Shown here: positions 1-6,807 of the stretch, piece by piece
How the letters are laid out: every line of letters begins with the position of its first letter
Position numbering within the stretch: the first letter of the stretch is position 1
From: an uncultured Clostridia bacterium
Lineage (GTDB): Bacteria > Bacillota_A > Clostridia > UMGS1840 > HGM11507
Length of the DNA stretch: 7,315 bases
Assembly (NCBI GenBank): GCA_934403665.1
Contig: CAKRUL010000064.1
Span: forward strand, 1-7,315
Direction of reading: 5' to 3'
Notes under the pieces: generated by a model
What the model was told of the DNA's origin: nothing
Seen by the model: the letters and a program-made list of their open reading frames with translations, nothing else
Database searches by the model: none
Translations under genes and position numbers: made by a program

Positions 1-4
1 CCAT
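1..4 (-). CDS. Start codon of the next operon gene (partial, leaves the window)
   Basis: An ATG on the minus strand at 4-2 is preceded by AGGAGG with an 8-base spacer, a near-ideal ribosome binding site placed 20 bases after the stop of the MoxR gene. Only the first codon lies in the window, so the product cannot be read. MoxR-type ATPases are very often followed by a gene for a von Willebrand factor A (VWA) domain protein, which would be my first guess, but this is context inference only. Confidence 0.55.
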
Positions 5-24
5 AATCTAATCCTCCTAAAATT

Positions 25-1410
25 TTAAAATTCCAATGCCATCCGTTCCGCTAAAGGAACAAACAGCGCATGTGTTAATTCTGCCGCTTTTTTCAGCATC
101 CCGTCCATTTCTTTTTCCGCACGATCAATCTCCGCATGATCTTCCTCGGAAATATCATCAGACTTTAAATTTATCAAATCCTTGTATATCCTGAGTAATT
201 CTCTTGAAAACACAACATTGGGTTTCAGAAGTTCTGTCTGTTCTGCTTGATCGAAAGCGAGTTTTTCAACCGTTTCCTCCATAACAGCTAAGCTTTCATT
301 CGCCATTGAAAGCAGTTTATCTATTTCTGTGCCGATTGGATTTTCACATACATCCGATATTATCTTTCCAACCGTTGGAATTTCCGCAGGGGTATTCCAA
401 AAATAGTTTTTCAGAATCGTCAAATCCTTTGGAGTAACCTCGGAGTTTCCATTCAAATAAGCTTTTGCCTGCACAATGGGCGTAAATCCAAAAAACTTTC
501 TGTCAGATACATGGATTCCACCTCTCCGCAACGCGCACAACAGATTATCCATAAGCTCGTTGATTTTGTCCGGAACAGGAATTTTGGACGCTTTATCCTG
601 CATTTCATAGAGCTCATCCAGCGTGATACAGGTTTTAGCGAACTTTTGTGTTTTGCCTTGTTTCCCCTCCAACACCTTGATGCGATTTTCCTTCTCCTGC
701 ACATACTCGGTTAGCACCTTTAATTCAAAACGATCGTACAAAGGCTTTAATATTGCCTGTGTTGAATCGTTGAAATTCGGTATCTCGTTCGATGCAGAAA
801 AGAATGATATGACCGGAATATCCACCGTTTGTCCTTCATTGGTATACACCTTTTCATTCAAAGCCGTAAGCAATGAATTGAGTATTCCATCGTTCGATTT
901 GAAAATTTCGTCAAGGAACACAATATGACTGTCCGGGATTTTTCCGTCCGTAATCATTTTCGGAGTCCCACTATGCAAGGCACAAATAATATGCTTTAGG
1001 TATGTAAGCCTTTTTGCCGCATTCGTTGCCTCCTCCAACGTGCTGTTTTGTCCATCTGCTTTGTATTTGTCATATAAGGATTGCAATTCATCCGAAAGTT
1101 CCTGATACGGTTTTTCTTTCATCAGTTCACCTTGCGGCAGATTGCCGGGGATCAGACTCGAAAGGTCAAGACGTCCGAAAAGCTGTTCTTCGTCCGTTTG
1201 TTTTGACATGAGCCTTTCAAACTGTTTTGCCCCTGTGATACGCCTGCGAAACTCATTAATAGCATAACTCTTCGCCTGCCCGGTATCACCTAAAATAAAT
1301 AGGTTTTTTCGAGCAATTAGGCAGATTGCTATGCACTCTATAAGTTCCTCACGCTCTGCAACCTCAAAGTTTACCTCGTCAATGATTGCATTCATTTTTG
1401 TAAACAACAT
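25..1410 (-). CDS. MoxR/RavA-type AAA+ ATPase
   Basis: The 461-residue cytoplasmic protein carries an AAA+ core in its first half. It has a Walker A loop GDTGQAKS (41-48), an LFGR segment (77-80), a Walker B stretch IVFLDEIFK (163-171, acidic pair D167/E168), a sensor-1 region SASNE (205-209) and an arginine-finger-like LYDRF (224-228). The LDEIFKSND..LNSLLTALNE order is typical of the MoxR/RavA group, whose members act as ATP-driven chaperones or remodelling factors, usually with a VWA-domain partner. The C-terminal third is charged and helical-looking without a recognised domain. The P-loop differs from the common GPPGTAKS form but keeps the key G, K and S. The start is supported by GGAGG five bases upstream, overlapping the previous gene's TAG stop. 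It is the fifth gene of the helicase-clamp operon. Its substrate here is unknown; replication-complex or DNA remodelling is inference. Confidence 0.88.
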   Translation of the reverse strand: MLFTKMNAIIDEVNFEVAEREELIECIAICLIARKNLFILGDTGQAKSYAINEFRRRITGAKQFERLMSKQTDEEQLFGRLDLSSLIPGNLPQGELMKEKPYQELSDELQSLYDKYKADGQNSTLEEATNAAKRLTYLKHIICALHSGTPKMITDGKIPDSHIVFLDEIFKSNDGILNSLLTALNEKVYTNEGQTVDIPVISFFSASNEIPNFNDSTQAILKPLYDRFELKVLTEYVQEKENRIKVLEGKQGKTQKFAKTCITLDELYEMQDKASKIPVPDKINELMDNLLCALRRGGIHVSDRKFFGFTPIVQAKAYLNGNSEVTPKDLTILKNYFWNTPAEIPTVGKIISDVCENPIGTEIDKLLSMANESLAVMEETVEKLAFDQAEQTELLKPNVVFSRELLRIYKDLINLKSDDISEEDHAEIDRAEKEMDGMLKKAAELTHALFVPLAERMALEF

Positions 1411-1419
1411 AAAAACCTC

Positions 1420-1893
1420 CTATGCACTTTTTTCGATCCCTTCATCCTCACCAAACCAGTACATCATATCATCATAAGACAATCTCTCATCTGAAACCAG
1501 TTTACCTGCCTCGTAAATTTGAGCTTGTCTTATATCATTACCGAGTTCACGATATACCAAAGAAAAGGTAAGCGTCGGGAAGTCCTGCGATACCTTTTCA
1601 ATCAAGCGTTCCGGTCCGGTATTCGGCGTTGTGAAATAGTAATTCACATCCCTGAATTTCGGATTTACCACATCGCGCATTAACGTAGGTTCGTAGAAGT
1701 TTCCTTTCACGCCCCAATGTTTCTTTCTCCAATCGCAAGCATCGGATATGGGAAGTTCCGGCGTGGGATAAAGATTATCAAAATGATAGTTTTCCTCAAT
1801 GTTTTCTTTGCCGCCTCTGAATTTACTGTCAAAACGCAGAAGGTCAGCATAATCTCCATTGACCGACAAAACATTTTCGCACATGTTTGCCAT
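1420..1893 (-). CDS. Api92/DUF1281-like protein
   Basis: This 157-residue soluble protein resembles the Api92-like/DUF1281 group, a ferredoxin-fold-type family found mainly on plasmids, phages and conjugative elements and without an established biochemical role. Family hallmarks seen are the start MANMCEN.LSV.GD (1-14), LYPTPEL (41-47), a Trp-rich HWGVKGN segment (59-65, where many members have WGTK) and the block YFTTPNTGPERLIEKVSQDFP (86-106), leading to a strand ending in YRELG (114-118). Length is normal for a single-domain member. The start has GGAGG with a 7-base spacer. It sits 16 bases after the DUF3268-type gene and 9 bases before the MoxR gene, so it is almost certainly co-transcribed with them. 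The family assignment is from memory of motif patterns. Its role in the operon is unknown. Confidence 0.72.
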   Translation of the reverse strand: MANMCENVLSVNGDYADLLRFDSKFRGGKENIEENYHFDNLYPTPELPISDACDWRKKHWGVKGNFYEPTLMRDVVNPKFRDVNYYFTTPNTGPERLIEKVSQDFPTLTFSLVYRELGNDIRQAQIYEAGKLVSDERLSYDDMMYWFGEDEGIEKSA

Positions 1894-1909
1894 TTTTACA
1901 CCTCCAAAT

Positions 1910-2269
1910 TTATGCAGCCTTATTACAGAGTTTAATTACTTTCTGGCAATCTTCCAATTCAAAATATCCGATATGGGTTGCCTTAAAAGGAAGTCCCATC
2001 TGTTTTGACAACCATTTGTATCCGTCGGTTCTTGACATGTGGTTGTCCTTCCAAAATTTATCGAATACCTGATGAGTTTCTTTGCGTTTCGTCCTTAGAA
2101 TACTGTTTACAAGCGTTCCCAAAGGCTTTTCGCTCTCCTTATGTACGCCTACAAACGCATTACAGTTTGTGCAAAGATAAATTTTGCCGTAATCTTTTCC
2201 ATAAATTACGCTGCTGTCTGTTAATATCACTTTTCCTCCGCAATAACGGCAAATAGTCGGTTTTTTCAA
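1910..2269 (-). CDS. DUF3268-type zinc-finger protein
   Basis: The 119-residue product has an N-terminal zinc-binding CRYC (C7, C10) and CTNC (C33, C36) pair, which frame the SSVIYGKDYGKIYLC segment. GVH (41-43) and KPLGTLVN (48-55) follow. A C-terminal half carries a MSRTDGYKWLSKQMGLP helix and HIGYFELEDCQKVIKLC. This order matches the zinc-finger-containing DUF3268 family as I recall it, common on mobile elements and of unknown function; nucleic-acid binding is plausible. The start is TTG at 2269-2267. No ATG lies upstream of the zinc finger, and AGGGGGTG, a wobble variant of AGGAGGTG that overlaps the upstream stop, sits 7 bases before it. It follows the clamp gene by 13 bases and belongs to the same operon. 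Confidence 0.78.
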   Translation of the reverse strand: MKKPTICRYCGGKVILTDSSVIYGKDYGKIYLCTNCNAFVGVHKESEKPLGTLVNSILRTKRKETHQVFDKFWKDNHMSRTDGYKWLSKQMGLPFKATHIGYFELEDCQKVIKLCNKAA

Positions 2270-2282
2270 CTATCCGCACCCC

Positions 2283-3464
2283 CTAAGCTGCCGCCGGCTG
2301 ATTGTCCGCAGTTGTTTTTGTCTTTTTTACTTTTTTGATTTTCTTTTCCTCATATTTTTCAAACTGTTTTAAGGCAATGTTTTCCGGAACAGGCATCAGC
2401 AAAAACTGGCTGCATTGATCCATAACAACGATATAACCGTTTTTATCCAAACGAATTACCAATCTTCCCTCAACAGTCTTGAAAACATCTCTCAAAGTTT
2501 GCGGGCGGTAATAGTATGATTTACCTGCATCGCCCTGTATCTTTATGACTTTTGCAGTATTGATGCCGCTGCCCGTATCATTTTTTGTTGACATTTCAAT
2601 TTTATCGTCAGCAAAATCAAACTTTATATAGGATGCTTCCGAACCCATGGAAGAAATATCAAAGATGTTAAGGATGCAATCCTTCAGCTCATCAAATTCT
2701 ACTGCTGCAACGTAATCCGTCCTCAGATTGTCGAAAACCATATCAACATTAACATACTCCTGCGGCAATCGCTTCGCAGAAAAGAGCATACCTTCCTTCA
2801 TAAAGATCACGGAATTACCGCAGACGCCGACTTCCAGCTCAGAATCTCTGGCTGCCGACGCAAGATAGGAAAGCATTTCCTTTGTTAACGTAAAGCTTAG
2901 TTCTCCGCCGCAATTCATTTGCTTGGTCGCCAATGCAATACTGTTCATATTACAGCCCATAGCCCGTATTTTATCCTTAGTTATCTCAAAATGAATACCT
3001 TTAAGGACCTCAGTTGAGCCATTTTTAGAGGTAGCTGCATAGGTCTTTGCGTAAAACTTCCGCATATCAGACACATATACCAAACTGCTTGGGAACGGGA
3101 TTTCCGGTTTCGGATATTTTTTATCATCAAGCACCTTCATTGTATAGGTGCAAGTACCGGATTTTATTACAACCGTCCCTTTCTGTGTTTCTTCAAAAAG
3201 GACGTCGTCGCCGTCAAGCACAGTAAGGATATCCAACAGCAATTTTGCTGTCATCACAAAACTTCCGCCTGTTTCAACCTCCGGTTTGAATTTCCGCTGA
3301 ATAGCTGCCTCCTGATTTGTTGCAGTCAGATACAGATAACCATCATTTTCATTCGCCTCGATTAAAAATCCGGTCAATTCCTGTAGCGTACTGCTTTTGG
3401 GGACAACTCTTATCATTGTTTTTAAATACTCCGCCATTATTTTTCTGTTTACCGTAAATTTCAC
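2283..3464 (-). CDS. DnaN-like DNA polymerase sliding clamp (beta clamp) with basic C-terminal tail
   Basis: The product is a 393-residue protein resembling the bacterial beta clamp, the ring-shaped homodimer that tethers polymerases and other proteins to DNA. Features seen are an N-terminal MKFTVNRKIMAEYLK strand-helix, three clamp-like repeats, ALATKQM (177-183) at the position of the usual DGHRLA, FSAKRLPQEYVNVDMVF (228-244) matching the SRL..G.FPDY segment, and a terminal QFLLMPV (353-359) that normally ends the protein. Here about 34 residues follow, rich in lysine (EEKKIKKVKKTK). The start is a GTG at 3464-3462: MKFTV is the usual clamp beginning, and GGAGGAG lies about 8-10 bases upstream. 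The longer frame from 3503 overlaps the helicase end and lacks family support. The gene begins 16 bases after the helicase stop. Being divergent and plasmid-like in context, it is probably an element-borne paralogue, not the host dnaN. Confidence 0.85.
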   Translation of the reverse strand: MKFTVNRKIMAEYLKTMIRVVPKSSTLQELTGFLIEANENDGYLYLTATNQEAAIQRKFKPEVETGGSFVMTAKLLLDILTVLDGDDVLFEETQKGTVVIKSGTCTYTMKVLDDKKYPKPEIPFPSSLVYVSDMRKFYAKTYAATSKNGSTEVLKGIHFEITKDKIRAMGCNMNSIALATKQMNCGGELSFTLTKEMLSYLASAARDSELEVGVCGNSVIFMKEGMLFSAKRLPQEYVNVDMVFDNLRTDYVAAVEFDELKDCILNIFDISSMGSEASYIKFDFADDKIEMSTKNDTGSGINTAKVIKIQGDAGKSYYYRPQTLRDVFKTVEGRLVIRLDKNGYIVVMDQCSQFLLMPVPENIALKQFEKYEEKKIKKVKKTKTTADNQPAAA

Positions 3465-3480
3465 TGAAAAATCTCCTCCT

Positions 3481-4407
3481 TCAGCTCGCCTCAAGCAAAT
3501 CAAACAAACTCATTTGACTGTCGGCATAGCTAGCATTCGTTTGTACTTCTTTCACCTGTTTTGTTTTCTTGATACTGTTAGCTCTTTTTGCAAGAAGAAC
3601 AGCCCGCTGAATTTTATCAGATATGGAAGCAACTGTTGCAACTTTAACCCTAACAGTTTCAGTTTCTGCATCAGGTTCCATAATATAATCTGAATCATCA
3701 TCAGCGTCCTCAGATGTATCATCTTTCAAAATAGCCATCTTCTTATACATCGCCGCAATATCCTCAACCTCGCCCTGTATCCCTTTTGTAAGTTCTCTTG
3801 CAAGTTCCGAAGTCATATCACAGCTATCGCTCATTGCCGCCAGCCCCTCGTCAGAGAAATTGCCCTCAACCAGCGTTGCTACTGCCAGCTTTGTCGCCAT
3901 CAGGCGTATTGCCCGTGCCTGCATAACACCCCTATAATAGAGGATATATACTTCAATTCTGTCAGCGGTCTGGTTGATTCTCCAAGAACGTCTGGAAGCC
4001 TGCCGGAAAGTGAACAGGTTATAGCCGATGTTGTAAAAAATAAGAGTGGTAAAAGCATTTAAGTCCAGCCCCGTCTCAACCAACGATGGATTGGTTATTA
4101 AGACGTCAAGGCCTTCCTCAATTCTTTTCTCCACCCATTCTTCACGCTTTTCCGGTTTCACCTTTTGTTCAAGTACAGCAACTCTGTAGCCTTTATCCTC
4201 CAAAATTTTTTTGAGCTTATCCTGTGTATCAATCTTTACCCAGCTTGTATAGATTAAGACCTTTTCTCCGTTTGCAACCTTTTTGTCAACAATCTCAACC
4301 GTAGCAGTATCCTTTTCGTGCAGTTCCTCAAAGTTTGATAAATCTTTCGGCTTTATTTCAAAACCTTCACCAATCGTAATAGAATCTGCATCGTAGGGCT
4401 GATCCGG
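3481..4407 (-). pseudogene. C-terminal part of interrupted SF2/SNF2-like helicase (second RecA domain, clamp motif)
   Basis: This stretch continues the upstream helicase in the same reading frame after one TAA at 4410-4408, and it is open for 308 codons to a TGA. Numbering on the joined frame, it encodes a motif IV-like EKVLIYTSW (770-778), motif V ITNPSLVETGLDL (826-838) and motif VI QASRRSWRINQ (858-868), which together form the second RecA-like motor domain. The extreme C-terminus reads QMSLFDL (1020-1026), a match to the beta-clamp-binding consensus. The first usable in-frame start is a TTG at 4203-4201 with no SD, and starting there would cut off motif IV, so independent translation looks unlikely. 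I read it as the 3' half of one gene broken by a nonsense change, or as a sequencing error. Suppression of the stop cannot be excluded. Confidence 0.82.
3496..3516 (-). other. Beta-clamp-binding motif QMSLFDL at the helicase C-terminus
   Basis: Codons 1020-1026 of the joined helicase frame read QMSLFDL, four residues before the stop. The established bacterial clamp-binding consensus is Q-L-[S/D]-L-F, typically in flexible termini of polymerases and repair proteins. The motif is at a protein end, preceded by a polar segment (TNASYADS), and the adjacent downstream gene encodes a clamp. Binding to that clamp is inferred. Confidence 0.72.
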
Positions 4408-6573
4408 TTATGTTGTCAGGAGGCTTAGGAATTTTGACATTAACTTTGTCGCAAGCCGTCTGTCGCTGCTCATAAGACTCCTGTACCGGCTTTCAAGCTT
4501 GTCATACTCATCTTTAATTTCCTGTTTGAGTTCAAGCTCAATCGGAATTTCTTCATATTCCGGCAAATGTTTCCCCATATCATTCAGAGAGAGGAACACC
4601 GCACAGTCAATTAAAAATCTGGAATACACAAGCGGAGATACGCCGGGTTTTTGCCTTATCCTCAAAAGTTTTCGGCTGCTCTTACTGTTTGCGTTATACT
4701 CGCCTTCATCCATCTGATACGTCGTTTCTGTAACGCCATACTCATTGTTAAAGGCGGCAGGAGCGTTGTACTCCTTGTTATCCACCCGCATTAAATATGG
4801 TACGATCCGGTATAACAGATAGAACATACCGCTTGAATACCCGTTTATCAGCGTTGCAGTCATACCAATTACTTTTTTGCTGCAGCCGACTAAGGTTTCC
4901 ATCGCATCGCCCTGTCCGCTGTCACCTTTGAACTGGTGCAGCTCATCCAAGATAACACCGTCAATCTGTTTTAAACGCTCCGCTATATAACTGCTCACGG
5001 CATAACGCCGATAAGCGCCCCTCGCAATAAATACCTGGTCGGGATGCTCCATAATCTCAGTAATTTTAGCAAGCACTTTGGGATCTTCGATCTTTCTCAA
5101 ATGGGATGATGCAAATTTGCGATACACAAAACCATATCCGCCAATCTTTACCCATTGATTACTTGATAACCTTGTATCATTGGGATTTAAGGCCGTCCAT
5201 AAAGGCATGCCACATTCTTTGCATTTATGATTTTGCGTTGTTTCTTTTTTGAAGAATAACGAGTCCGCGTTTCGCCAAGCTCCCGTTCCATCACTTTTAT
5301 CTTCCATTTCAATGATTTTGTTACACCAAGGACAAACAAAAGCTCTTTTCATATTTGAATACACAGCGGCAGGTCTACGCATATATCCGTCTCTCGCACG
5401 TTCCTTTGAGATAATAGCATACACAGTTTTCTTGCCTTCCAGATATTCCTGATGTATTCTGTCAACATCGGCGAGGTTATGTATCACCTCAGCTTTTGTA
5501 TTCGGCAAGGTTTCCTCAATTTCCCGCACCCACTTTTTTGTCACATGAGACGGGCATAGGATAACATTAAACGCCTTTTTCCCCATTTGGTGCGCCGCAA
5601 GAGCAGAGGATCCAATCTTTGTTTTTCCGCTGCCGCATTCTGCTACAATGACTCCGACCTTTGATTTATCCAGCCTGCGTTTCACTGCTTCAGCTACCGC
5701 AAGCTGCGCCGGATACAAGCTGTAGCCCACATTCTTTTTTAGGTTTCCGTTAATCTTTTTTAATCCATCACAAATATCTTCACCGGAAGGATCAAAAAGA
5801 GGATGAAAGGATTCCCTTATCCTATTCGCAATCGTAATACCATACCGGTTCAAATACTGCGAAACGGTTTCAATATTTTCAAAACCGCTGCCCGGCACAG
5901 AATTCGGAATAAAAATCAAACCTTGTTTGAGTCCGTTATTTATGATGTACTCCATCTCTTTTTCTTCGTTGTCAAGTTCAAGCATGTACGCGTCAAATCG
6001 CTCGCTTGCGGACAATACCTCAAGCTGGACAAGGATTTTTTGTTTAAAACATTCTTCCAGAACATAATCTTTAAATTCCGGGATAAGAGGAATCGCTGTT
6101 TTTTTGTCAAGTTCTTCATACAGCGAATCTGTATCACCTTCCTCACAGAAGATATACATGTTTCGCCTGGTATCTTTTGACTTTTCTTTCTCTTCATCAT
6201 TATCCTTTCGCACTTCACTGTTTTCATCATCAAGAGCAAGCATCGTCCCTTCCGCATAAATACCGTCATGGGTAATGCTTCTCTTGTATTTGGGGTGTCG
6301 CGCTTTCAAAATGAGCGTATGTCCTTCGACAACGGTTTCAACCCCCGCATTGTTATTTAACGCATCAGCGATACCACGAACAGGTTCGGGATATCCGCCA
6401 AAACGCATAGCGACTAAGTTTCGTTCCTTACTGTTTGCTTTGTGATACACAAGTGTATCTGCATAACATTCTAAGCGAATTTTATTCTTATCGTCGTGAT
6501 ACACAATGGGGGAAAGTTCTGTCAGCTCCCTGATTTGAAACACCTCATTTCTGTTGTTTTCCTTTTCATTCAT
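4408..6573 (-). CDS. SF2/SNF2-like DEAD/DEAH helicase, N-terminal part (ends at in-frame TAA)
   Basis: The 721 residues before the TAA hold a roughly 280-residue N-terminal region of unknown fold, with a very charged linker at about 115-137, and then the first RecA-like motor domain. That domain shows LYPAQ (286-290), Walker A AECGSGKTKIG (311-321), motif Ia VILCPSHVTKKW (337-348), Walker B/motif II VILDELHQFKG (540-550) and motif III GMTATLING (570-578). Between Ia and II lies an inserted zinc ribbon, CPWC (414-417) and CKEC (451-454), probably a DNA- or protein-contacting insert. The frame ends FLSLLTT-stop, and the next codons encode PDQPYDADS and the rest of the helicase. Translocation on DNA would need that second motor domain. 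The start has AAAGGAGG only three bases upstream, shared with the end of a short leader ORF. It is the first large gene after the promoter and heads the operon. Confidence 0.85.
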   Translation of the reverse strand: MNEKENNRNEVFQIRELTELSPIVYHDDKNKIRLECYADTLVYHKANSKERNLVAMRFGGYPEPVRGIADALNNNAGVETVVEGHTLILKARHPKYKRSITHDGIYAEGTMLALDDENSEVRKDNDEEKEKSKDTRRNMYIFCEEGDTDSLYEELDKKTAIPLIPEFKDYVLEECFKQKILVQLEVLSASERFDAYMLELDNEEKEMEYIINNGLKQGLIFIPNSVPGSGFENIETVSQYLNRYGITIANRIRESFHPLFDPSGEDICDGLKKINGNLKKNVGYSLYPAQLAVAEAVKRRLDKSKVGVIVAECGSGKTKIGSSALAAHQMGKKAFNVILCPSHVTKKWVREIEETLPNTKAEVIHNLADVDRIHQEYLEGKKTVYAIISKERARDGYMRRPAAVYSNMKRAFVCPWCNKIIEMEDKSDGTGAWRNADSLFFKKETTQNHKCKECGMPLWTALNPNDTRLSSNQWVKIGGYGFVYRKFASSHLRKIEDPKVLAKITEIMEHPDQVFIARGAYRRYAVSSYIAERLKQIDGVILDELHQFKGDSGQGDAMETLVGCSKKVIGMTATLINGYSSGMFYLLYRIVPYLMRVDNKEYNAPAAFNNEYGVTETTYQMDEGEYNANSKSSRKLLRIRQKPGVSPLVYSRFLIDCAVFLSLNDMGKHLPEYEEIPIELELKQEIKDEYDKLESRYRSLMSSDRRLATKLMSKFLSLLTT

Positions 6574-6609
6574 TTACCTCCTTTGAATTAGATTTTGCTT
6601 ATATCCCAC
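6574..6609 (-). CDS. Putative 11-codon leader ORF coupled to the helicase gene
   Basis: A GTG at 6609-6607, 10 bases after a perfect AAAGGAGG (6627-6620), opens a reading frame for VGYKQNLIQRR. Its final codons CAA AGG AGG TAA are themselves the SD of the helicase, whose ATG follows the TAA directly. An overlapping TTG at 6611-6609 (8-base spacer) would instead give a 7-residue peptide ending at 6588. Which start is used is uncertain. The arrangement suggests translational coupling or translational control of the helicase. No known leader peptide is recognised. Confidence 0.38.
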   Translation of the reverse strand: MGYKQNLIQRR

Positions 6610-6639
6610 AATGGAACCACCTCCTTTATTTTGGGAAAT

Positions 6640-6686
6640 AAAAAAACACACGCACTAAAACCCTCTAAAGTTCCGTTTGTGTGTTT
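6640..6686 (-). terminator. Second terminator-like hairpin in the operon leader
   Basis: On the minus strand AAACACAC (6686-6679) pairs with GTGTGTTT (6651-6644), with an optional inner AAAC/GTTT pairing, followed by seven consecutive T (6646-6640). The stem is A/T-leaning, so it may be a leaky terminator or attenuator. It lies between the promoter and the helicase SD. Confidence 0.68.
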
Positions 6687-6722
6687 AATCTCCCATATTT
6701 TATTTTGTTCTCCGTAAAAATG

Positions 6723-6780
6723 AAAAAAGCAGGTCGGAGACGCACCTATCCCGTAGGATAGAACATTCTCAAACCTGCTT
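6723..6780 (-). terminator. Long terminator-like hairpin with UACG tetraloop in the operon leader
   Basis: On the minus strand AAGCAGGT (6780-6773) pairs perfectly with ACCTGCTT (6734-6727). Inside, GAGA (6770-6767) faces TCTC (6740-6737), and CTATCC (6761-6756) pairs with GGATAG (6751-6746) around a TACG loop, a C(UNCG)G-type stable tetraloop. The internal loops are symmetric, two by two and five by five. Six T residues follow (6728-6723). It lies about 35 bases downstream of the predicted transcript start, so it would stop transcripts before the operon unless bypassed. The elaborate stem could also be a protein-binding RNA site. Confidence 0.75.
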
Positions 6781-6807
6781 AACTGCTTACCTTTTTAACT
6801 GCTTACC
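6779..6807 (-). repeat. Two 13-bp direct repeats (GGTAAGCAGTTAA) in the early leader
   Basis: The sequence GGTAAGCAGTTAA occurs twice on the minus strand (6807-6795 and 6791-6779) with a 16-base period. A third AAGCAG begins the 5' arm of the long hairpin. The repeats start about 8 bases after the predicted transcript start. Each contains AAGCAG, complementary to CTGCTT in the terminator's 3' arm, so they could act as competing RNA strands. They could equally be a repressor operator. Confidence 0.7.

Noticed and set aside
511..1211. Plus-strand open frames opposite the MoxR gene
   Set aside because: They are antisense shadows of a well-supported AAA+ gene, with no SD and low-complexity, Cys/Ser/Phe-rich translations resembling no family.
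3465..3503. Longer N-terminus for the clamp, starting at 3503
   Set aside because: It would overlap the helicase end and add 13 residues before MKFTV, the usual clamp beginning. A good SD lies inside that extension and fits the GTG at 3464.
3481..4203. C-terminal helicase fragment as an independent gene from TTG 4203
   Set aside because: There is no SD before the TTG, the frame is open back to the TAA at 4408, and motif IV lies upstream of it, so it is better read as the end of one broken gene.
4408..4410. TAA recoded as a sense codon across the element
   Set aside because: TAA terminates the MoxR, DUF3268-type and S1-like genes here, with TAG and TGA also used, so general reassignment is not supported.
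5803..6269. Plus-strand frame and an alternative minus-strand frame over the helicase 5' region
   Set aside because: Both overlap the helicase N-terminal frame, lack an SD, and their translations are Lys/Phe- or Arg/Lys-biased without domain signals.
6685..6696. Three-codon frame ATG GGA GAT TAA before the second hairpin
   Set aside because: The nearest SD-like GGAG is about 13 bases away, too far to support translation. It may be chance.
6746..6766. Six-codon frame MFYPTG inside the long hairpin
   Set aside because: No convincing SD precedes it and the bases are explained by the hairpin pairing.
6779..6807. CRISPR-like repeats
   Set aside because: Only two 13-bp copies with a three-base gap. 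There are no spacer-sized intervals and no cas genes.
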